From NCBI RefSeq assembly GCF_009017415.1, contig NC_092403.1:2418001-2482000 (forward strand): a stretch of 64,000 nt of DNA. The letters run 5' to 3'. The stretch comes from Aspergillus flavus (lineage: Eukaryota; Ascomycota; Eurotiomycetes; Eurotiales; Aspergillaceae). The translations under genes and the position numbers were made by a program. How positions within the stretch are numbered: position 1 is the first letter of the stretch; each line of letters begins with the position of its first letter. Below the pieces are notes generated by a model, which was given only the letters and a program-made list of their open reading frames with translations, was not told the DNA's origin and searched no databases. This document shows positions 56,800-64,000 of the stretch, piece by piece.

Positions 56800-58700
56800 G
56801 CTGTTATGTCTGTCCTGGAAGCAGACTATTGATACCACAACATGTGATTGTATCTGTGTCCATTTCACTCCTTTCCTATTTCTGGATGCACACCATGTTA
56901 TATAGTCATGTCGCGTTCTTGTATCTAAACTTTACCAATAGTACTTGAAGTCATTGTTTTAACCAGTGCCCTTTGCAAAAATGTAGTAGAGAATTACTCG
57001 GCCTTAAACTTGAGAAGGTTAGACGTAATCATAGGGCGTACTATGAAAGATCACTCTATTCGAAAGCCTTCACAGCCCAAGCTGAAACGCACTCCTACTC
57101 AGCCGGCTAAAGATTCTGAACAGCTCATCCGCCCCCCAACCTCCTTACATCACGTTCTCCCCCAACAAGATCGTTAACGGACTTCACCACTCACCAACAT
57201 CGCCCATATGGATTTATTCACACGTCACATATAATTATCGGTTCTCAGCATGAATCCCTTCTACAAGTTAACAGGGTCAACTAGTGACGCAGATGTCGTC
57301 TTAACTGGGTCCCATGCCGTGCTCAATTGCAACTCCTGGGTATTCTGGTTCGTGTATCTATATCTCCAATGGAACGATCAACAGAACGAAGACTTACAAA
57401 TTGCACGTTCAAAAGGTAAATCCCAATTGTACCCAATCCGATCCTCCTTCCTGACCCGGAAGCACCGACGCGGTTTAAATTTAGCACATATTGAGCCACA
57501 AGGCTATTGTTGTTAGGAATGTATAATAGGTAAATATACTCTGGTAATGTTACTCTGCCAAGTAGGAATATATTGGCGGGGGGTTCTCGCTGGCGGTTGC
57601 AAGTGGGCCGGGATATGTGTGTATGGGGATCCCAGCTGAGCCCGAGAACCAACACGGGTTTTCTTTGAATTTGAACCCAACCCGCGGAGCACTCTATGCA
57701 AGATGTAGGGCTACTTAGCGAAGGTAATTCATGTTGTTGGATCGATCGGAGAGTATAATTACGCTTGACAGTTCGAGCACCTCGCTGGGCAAAATTGACA
57801 TGCCGGGCTTCCGGTATCAACGAGTGCAGAAGAGAGTACTTTACTAGTCTATTAATATATTGATATTCACGACTGATTCAAAGCCAGGCACAAGGAATGC
57901 AAAAGAAGTGAAATCCAAGTGATTATAGGGACCGTTGGCTGATATTTCTAAATCGTCGCGGCTCTTTGATAAGGAATGTGATGCGTAGAATCTGGGTACA
58001 AGGATTCTATGGGCTATTAAGAGTGGATTATAGATTTTCACGTGGCCCCTGACGAAGAACACGATGGAATCACTAGACACTCCATGGAACTGGGAGCGAA
58101 TTGATAGACTTTTACATCGGCGTCGCTATCCGGAGAAGAAGCGGACTTGCCGTTTCGGAAGACCGGATTTAGATGGATTTTTAGTCCGGCGTAGCGCCCT
58201 AAACTCGGCTTGCCGTTCGGATTTACATTGGTCCACATCTCGGCCCTGAAATGGCCGAGCGGCAAGATTCGAGAATCGGGATGAATAATCTTTGACTAAA
58301 GATGAATCAGTATGTTAGCTATTGATAATCAAAGGTTAATAAGGACCAGACCCTTGGTCTATTCTACAAAATATCCACCTTGGACGGAGCTTCCCGCAGT
58401 GGCCTGCTGAGGACCCATATTTATGCAGTTTGATAATCATGACAGATCAAGTTTCGGAATTTGATTCAGCAAATGCGCCATTCTCGCTAAGACTATGATA
58501 TTCCGGATGTTTCAACGTTTTTACATGAAGCTGATCAAAATTTTAACATTTCGACCCACTTGAGGTTTTTCTATGCACAATAGAGGCAGATAGTCCGTTT
58601 GAGTGTATATATAAAGAGATAGATACTGACTCTGATCATAATGTCGATCATCAGTTTAATATTCAAGTAGACAATCGTTGAGGCTCGACCCATCCTCAAG
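56800..58700. other. 1.9 kb intergenic region
   Basis: No supported gene. Around 58130-58220 there is a short GC-rich block with two versions of CTTGCCGTT(T)CGG and a GTCCGGCG motif that distantly resembles the ends of the MITE at 43 kb; probably an old element fragment. A TATA-like TATATATAAAG (about 58604) precedes the GMC gene. Confidence 0.45.
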
Positions 58701-60603
58701 ATGCTTTTTCCCTCTTTTGTTCTGGCGACCTTGTTGCTAGGCGCAGCGGCCCGAAGTCATGCTGGCTCGCCCTCTCACTATGATTTTGTCATTGTCGGTG
58801 GAGGCACCAGTGGATTGGTCGTCGCCAACAGACTCTCAGAAATGAACAATGTCACTGTGGCTGTCATCGAGGCCGGAGAATCAGCACTGAACAACTTCAA
58901 CGTGTCTAACGTCATGGGCTACAGCACCGCGTTTGGGACTCAGGTCGACTGGGCCTACAAGACCGAGAACCAGACCTATGCAGGAGGCCTGCAGCAGACT
59001 ATCCGTGCTGGAAAGGCTCTTGGTGGTACGAGCACGATCAATGGTAAGTTATAGCCTTTTTAACAGAAACACAAAACACTTTTGTGTTGACGAACTTTCT
59101 CGTAGGAATGTCCTATACTCGGGCCGAAGACGTGCAAATCGACAATTGGGAAGTGGTCGGGAACAAGGGTTGGAACTGGAAGAACCTATTTCAATACTAC
59201 AAGAAGTCGGAAGGCTTCCAGGTGCCTACCAAGGACCAAATCGCTCATGGTGCTAGCTACAACGCTAGCTATCATGGTCGGAACGGCCCTCTGAAGGTTG
59301 GCTGGCCTACCTCCATGACCAACAGTAGCGTCTTTCCCGTCCTTCAACAAACCTTTGAGAAACTGGGCGTTCAGTACAACCCCGACTCCGAAGGTGGGAA
59401 GATGGTCGGATTCACTGTCCACCCCGACACTCTTGACAGGGAGATGAATGTTCGCGAAGATGCTGCCAGAGCTTACTACTGGCCGTATGAAGCCCGCTCA
59501 AATTTGAAGATCATCTCGAACACTCGCGCAGACAAGGTCATCTGGGCCAATGCCACCCAGGGAGAGGCTGTTGCCGTGGGAGTCGAGGTCACCAACGCTT
59601 ACGGCACGGAAACGATCTACGCTGACAAGGAGATCATTCTGTCGGCTGGTGCGCTTCGATCCCCTGCCCTTCTCGAGCTGTCTGGCGTGGGAAACCCCGC
59701 GGTCCTCAACAAGTACAATATCCCCGTCAAGGTCAATATAACCACCGTCGGCGAGAACTTGCAAGATCAGACCAACAACGCCCTCACCTGGGAAGGCGTC
59801 GAGACGCTGACTGGCTTGGCGACCTTCTCCGTTTTACCCTCCGTGAACCAGCTCTACGGTGACAACGTCACTGCTCTAGCTTCCTACGTCAAGTTCCAAC
59901 TCGCCACCTATGCAAAAATCGTCGCCAGCGCCTCTAACGGCGCCGTCAAGGAAGCCAATCTCGTAGAGGCTTTCGAGCGCCAGTATGATCTGATCTTCAA
60001 CTCCCAGGTCCCCTACGCGGAAGTTGTCTTCGCCCCCAGTGGGCAATCGTTCTCCGTCGAGTACTGGCCGCTTCTCCCCTTCTCCCGCGGCAGCGTCCAC
60101 ATCCAGTCCGCGAACGCCTCCGACCTTCCTGCCATCAACCCCAACTACTTTATGTTTGGGCAAGACGCTGAGGCTCAAATTACGGTAGCGCAATACATCC
60201 GCAAGGCTTTGGGTACTGCGCCTTTGAGCGGTCTTGTGGGCGATGAGGTTTCCCCCGGCCTCGACGTGCTCCCTGCTAGTGCATCCAGCTCCACTTGGAC
60301 CAAGTGGGTTGAGGCAAACTGTAAGCGTTTCTCCTTCCTCTGACCCCACAATCTGTAGCATAATCGCTAACCTAGCCTACCATTTCAGACCGAACCAACT
60401 ACCACCCCGTTGGCACTAACAGCATGCTTCCCCGCGAGAAGGGCGGTGTTGTCAGCCCCGAGCTCAAGGTTTACGGTACCAAGAACCTCCGCGTGGTCGA
60501 TGCTTCAATCCTGCCGTTCCAGCTCTGCGGCCACTTGACCAGCACTCTGTATGCTGTTGCCGAGAGGGCTTCCGATCTGATCAAGGAAAACTATCGGGCT
60601 TAG
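58701..60603 (+). CDS. Secreted GMC oxidoreductase (FAD), glucose oxidase/aryl-alcohol oxidase-like
   Basis: Exons 58701-59043, 59106-60320, 60389-60603 give 590 residues, the usual GMC length. A signal peptide (about 1-20) precedes the FAD dinucleotide motif YDFVIVGGGTSGLVVANRLS, then VAVIEAGE and RAGKALGGTSTINGM across the first intron (GMC signature 1). Signature 2 is AGALRSPALLELSGVG. The catalytic pair lies in NYHPVGTNSM (second intron junction) and LCGHLTS. Many NxS/T sites fit secretion. Such enzymes oxidise alcohols or sugars with oxygen and release hydrogen peroxide. Like the intradiol dioxygenase 1.9 kb upstream, it uses strongly C-biased codons; together they suggest extracellular attack on plant aromatics. 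Confidence 0.95.
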
Positions 60604-62435
60604 GATGTTCAGCGGTGCGCTAGATGGCTATCGTCGATCGTCCGGACAGTTCAAACGGACACGGCAAGGGACTTCCAATCCACAACTTCAACTGATTGGA
60701 AGCATATCCATCTGTGAGCGACTTTCATTCCGACGATATGGTCTGTAACAGATACTTGTATATAGGGGGGAGGACCACTTAAACCCTCCCTGAAAAACAT
60801 AGCATTTAGACTTTTTACTCCCCCATATCTAAATAATTAATATTTGTTCATCTTCATGATCCGATCGGCCTCAACATCTTGAGTACGCATATGCAGACAC
60901 ATATATCTCCGTTGCAGAGTACCTTGTATATTCTTTGACCTGCTTCCACCTCCTTTCGGAAAAATCTAGGCCATGTCCCTTCTATCATCACTAAAAGATT
61001 TACTCGGCTGCCGCAACCTTCTCCCAAAGCACAACAAAACAAACGAATATGGCACGAACGGCACTAACAAGAAGCCAAGTAATGGCGGAAGCTCGTCGCC
61101 CCAAGAGGCTTCCAACATGACGGAGTATAATCCTCAGTCTTCGAGGTCTTTTTCATAGCTATTAGGGTTAGACAGAACCTGCCTCTCCGGGTTTCATCTC
61201 CGGTGCATTGACGACGTACGAGTTCCATAGTTGAAGGATGTTTTTCTTCTCCTCGGAAGTCTAATAGGCGACAGATTTGCCAAAGAGGGTGTCGCTAATT
61301 GCCTCAATAATCGCAACTCCTGATTGCCTAAAATCGCAACGACTAGATTACTAACTGTTTTATAAAGTCCATTGTTATTTTAGGCTCGTAGTAAGCGCAT
61401 ACCACGACCAACGCTCATGACATGAAAGCACAAGATCTATGATATCTAGAGGCTTGTTTACCTCCTGGGTTTCGAGCTATAACCTCAACAGGTCAACCCA
61501 TGACTTAAATATCCAAATCTGTACCCAATCCACGGTTATGCTGATGCCTAAAATACAGGTATCCCTTCCTAAAGATATGGCGCAGCATATCAATGGCCCT
61601 TATTCATGTTTCAAGCCTGCCTAGTCCGTGGTGGAGCCGTTATCAAGCATGCCCAGATTAGAGAGAAGCAAAAATAGAGGGCGATCGATGACCCACTTTC
61701 GGGTTCGGGTTCGGGTTCGGATGCGGACATCAAACGGTCAAACCCTGACTTACTATATTAGACTCACCAAGATAACCATTAGGCAGCTACATATAACATG
61801 AAGGATCGTAATTCATTTTTAAGCACATAGTTGAACAGCATCAGTCTACAGGGCGTATAATAGGAGTACTTAGTTTTCAGCTTTGCACAACCAAAAAGCG
61901 AGCTTGAGCCTTGAGCATGCAGTTTACTAGTTGACCTGCATTTATAACAGTCTGTCTCTATGCGTAGTGAAGAGTCCTTATCTTGGAAAGAGCAGTACCC
62001 TCAGGTGCCAGATTAAAGTAGTACAGTTTCATAATGTAATCCTTATCCTATCAAAGATTCCCATGCCAAGTACCCGCAGGATCGACATGCGCTTGGCATC
62101 CACGCTAGCCGAGACATAGATCTGACTCTCCGTCACCCTTGAAGCTAGCTCCGTACAGCCTCAAGAATAGCCAAGAGCCAAGAAAAGTTTAAGATTATTG
62201 TAAATACATCAAATCTGGCTGCCTTGAACAGACCGAATACGAGACCCTACCTCTCCATCCATAACAACTACCGCGATCTCTTGGCTTCGCCTGGGAAACA
62301 TGTATATAAGGGCTAGCTGTACAATGCAACTAGATATCAGATCATCCTACTATCTCAAGACATAATCTAGATCTCCATCGTCACAATCATCGCTTAAAAC
62401 CACCCACCAACGACGCACAACACCCAACACCAAGA
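60604..62435. other. 1.8 kb without a firmly supported gene
   Basis: A small frame at 60973-61158 (61 codons, MSLLSSLKDLLGCRNLLPK.., Asn/Ser-rich tail) has a good ATG and could be a small protein, but there is no support beyond openness. Otherwise AT-rich. Confidence 0.35.
61699..61720. repeat. Short (GGGTTC)n repeat
   Basis: About 3.7 copies of the hexamer GGGTTC. It differs from the fungal telomere repeat TTAGGG, so it is not a telomeric remnant. Confidence 0.7.
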
Positions 62436-63052
62436 ATGAACCTCTTCGACCCCCGCTGGAAACTCCCCCTCCACTGCTTCCAGCTATTCCTAATTGTGAT
62501 AGTAATTGGCCTTTCCGCCCCAAGACTCTTCATGAAGAACCAACCCCGTACACGAGCTAGTACAATTGGCCTGGGAATGGTATATCGCCCCTCTTCCCCT
62601 CCACCCCTAAGAACCCCACAATTAACTATGGAACAAACTCAGGCCGCAAAATCCTTAGTGATTATCCTCTACCAACTGGTAACCGAACACGTCACCGCCC
62701 TCCAGAAATGGGCAAGTTTAAAAGCATACACGATCCTCAATGCCCTGGAGATCGTCTTCTGGGCCGCTGTCGCAATCTTGACTATCCAGGCCAATGTGCA
62801 GATGTGTGTGGCGCCTGGGTGTATTTTGGGTTGGGGTGTGGCTATTACGGGAATCAATTTGAGGTATGGTATCTGGCTCAAGGTGATTGGTGCGGAGATT
62901 GTGTGGCTGATGCGTTTGAGAATAGTGTTTTGGCTATTTATGCCACGATTATCTGTTATCGTGAGTGGAAGCAGCCTAAGGGTGGGTTGAGGTCGGATGG
63001 GTATAAAAGGGCTCATGAGTTGAGGAGTGTTAGTCCTGCTTCTAGCGTGTGA
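62436..63052 (+). CDS. Small four-helix membrane protein, MARVEL-like
   Basis: Exons 62436-62579, 62643-62863, 62926-63052 give 163 residues. Helix 1 is CFQLFLIVIVIGLSAPRLF; helix 2 SLVIILYQLVTEHV lies after the first intron; helix 3 is ILNALEIVFWAAVAILTIQ; helix 4 is LSVLAIYATIICY, joined across the second intron. Then a basic tail (REWKQPKGGLRSDGYKRAHE). Splicing removes in-frame intron sequence that would otherwise break the helices. The layout matches the many small fungal MARVEL-like/integral membrane proteins of about 160-180 residues. Role unknown, probably endomembrane or plasma membrane. Intact. Confidence 0.78.
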
Positions 63053-63419
63053 TTTGGGGGTTGCTTTGGGATGCTTATGAGGTTATGTCTGCTTCTGTTG
63101 TGTTTTATGTATGCTTGGGTTGTTGGCTTCGGGTTTTAGAATGGATATACTAATTTCATTTGTTAGAAATATAGATTACATATGATTAAGTATATTTATA
63201 TGCTCTCTGTAGATAAGATCTCCATTATATCTTTAAAGTAGACGGAGTGATGCTACATAAAAAATAAACACGGTATCGCGCTTATACTGCGTCTTGGAGT
63301 ATGCCTCAGAAGGGATTCTTGGAACTGTCAACCAGCAGTCGATAGGGCCGTAGAACCCTGCTTCGTTAATGTCATCGCTACACGCGACTGACTATCGAGC
63401 AGCTCGTGAAGCTATTTCT

Positions 63420-64000
63420 TTACATCAGGATACGACAGTGTTCGAAGCCGCGCAGGTCGAAGAAGAAGTCAAGCTGACGAGCGAGCTGTAGGGCATCTAA
63501 CGGCATATCCATATAAACCGTAAAAACGGTAGGGAAGTAATAAAGTAACAGGCGTGGAACTTCTGAAGTTTAAATGAGTAGTTCGAGGTATTTAAACACG
63601 GTTCAACCGGTCGGTGAGCGAGGTCCTAGACGGATTCACCGCTCGAGGAGGTTGAGGAGTGAGGTTCCTAGACCTGGACGGTCTGAAAAGGGCCTATACG
63701 GTCATTGAAGGCCGCCGGATCGACCAGTATGCTACCATTTCTGTAAGCTGGTCTCGTATGTGTGTGCCTTGACTAAAGTGTGGGTAAGACCATGGTACAT
63801 ACAGAGACGTCATTATGTGATCGTTTTGTGACAGTGGACCACTCTGAGTCAGAGCTAATGTCATCAATGATCATTGTGACTGTGTGAAGGTCATAGGTGC
63901 GTAAATTATACGACACGACTGAGCTCGCTATAAAAACCCTCTACTACCTCCTGGCTTCTCTCCATTCTTACACATGTGCTCTGAGAAGCAACTACAGAGT
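63420..64000. mobile_element. Possible retroelement-derived sequence at right edge
   Basis: From about 63420 the composition changes. A short frame remnant (TVFEAAQVEEEVKLTSEL) is followed by GC-rich, pseudo-repetitive blocks (GAGG and GGACGGTC motifs). The last 100 bases hold a polymerase II-like CTATAAAAACC box (63930-63940) and a pyrimidine-rich leader, as in an LTR or a gene promoter just before the window end. No paired LTR can be seen, so this is tentative. Confidence 0.2.

Noticed and set aside
55822..56868. 348-codon minus-strand open frame
   Set aside because: Mirror image of the intradiol dioxygenase gene, created by its biased codons; it has no domain of its own.
58130..58220. Second copy of the MITE
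   Set aside because: Only about ten bases resemble the inverted end and no partner end or TA pair could be found.
59876..60361. 161-codon minus-strand frame in the GMC gene
   Set aside because: Antisense shadow of the GMC oxidoreductase coding sequence.
61699..61720. Telomere-like G-rich repeat
   Set aside because: The unit is GGGTTC, not TTAGGG, and there are under four copies.

Overview
This window comes from a filamentous ascomycete, most likely a Eurotiales (Aspergillus/Penicillium-type) genome. Most genes are split by 40-90 bp introns with GT..AG ends and a CTAAC-like branch point. The gene content is typical of such genomes: Zn2Cys6 regulators, P450, SDR, NACHT-ankyrin, fungal rhodopsin-like and HET-like genes, plus a solitary 5S rRNA gene. 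Exon joins below were worked out by hand from splice signals and frame continuity. They are predictions, but nearly every join preserves frame and a recognisable family motif.

Layout. (1) 1-7.2 kb: C-terminally cut Zn2Cys6 regulator (-), MpaB-type DUF2236 oxygenase (-), DUF3712 membrane protein (+), small cytochrome b5 (+), zinc alcohol dehydrogenase (-). (2) 9.1-23.6 kb: a dense set of tailoring enzymes with no PKS, NRPS or terpene synthase in sight: a methyltransferase with two SAM domains, a P450, an O-methyltransferase, an HpcH/HpaI aldolase and a 2-oxoglutarate/Fe(II) dioxygenase. A 5S rRNA gene, an amino-acid permease pseudogene and a Zn2Cys6 regulator pseudogene lie among them. The enzymes look intact while the transporter and the regulator are broken. 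(3) 24-31.5 kb: an unknown membrane protein, a complex I PSST/NuoB subunit with a mitochondrial-type leader, a regulator combining two C2H2 fingers with a Zn2Cys6 cluster, and two tandem paralogues of an unrecognised family. (4) 32-36.4 kb: a PNP-NACHT-ankyrin (STAND/NLR) gene broken by a stop codon and a frameshift. (5) 37-47 kb: N-terminal methyltransferase NTM1/Tae1, a thioredoxin-fold protein without CxxC, an SDR, a HET-like fragment, a 545 bp MITE with TA duplication, an SRPK-like kinase pseudogene and a cupin relic. (6) 48.9-54.2 kb: rhodopsin-like membrane protein, SDR and an intact Zn2Cys6 regulator with a direct repeat upstream. (7) 55.7-63 kb: a secreted intradiol dioxygenase, a secreted GMC oxidoreductase and a four-helix membrane protein. 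The right edge may be retroelement-derived.

Main themes: a candidate backbone-less biosynthetic cluster that has lost its regulator and transporter; a possible (unproven) link to the complex I subunit nearby; and many decayed genes (permease, regulator, NLR, kinase, cupin). Several stops are consistent with C-to-T change (CGA to TGA, TGG to TAG), as expected for an accessory, fast-evolving region.
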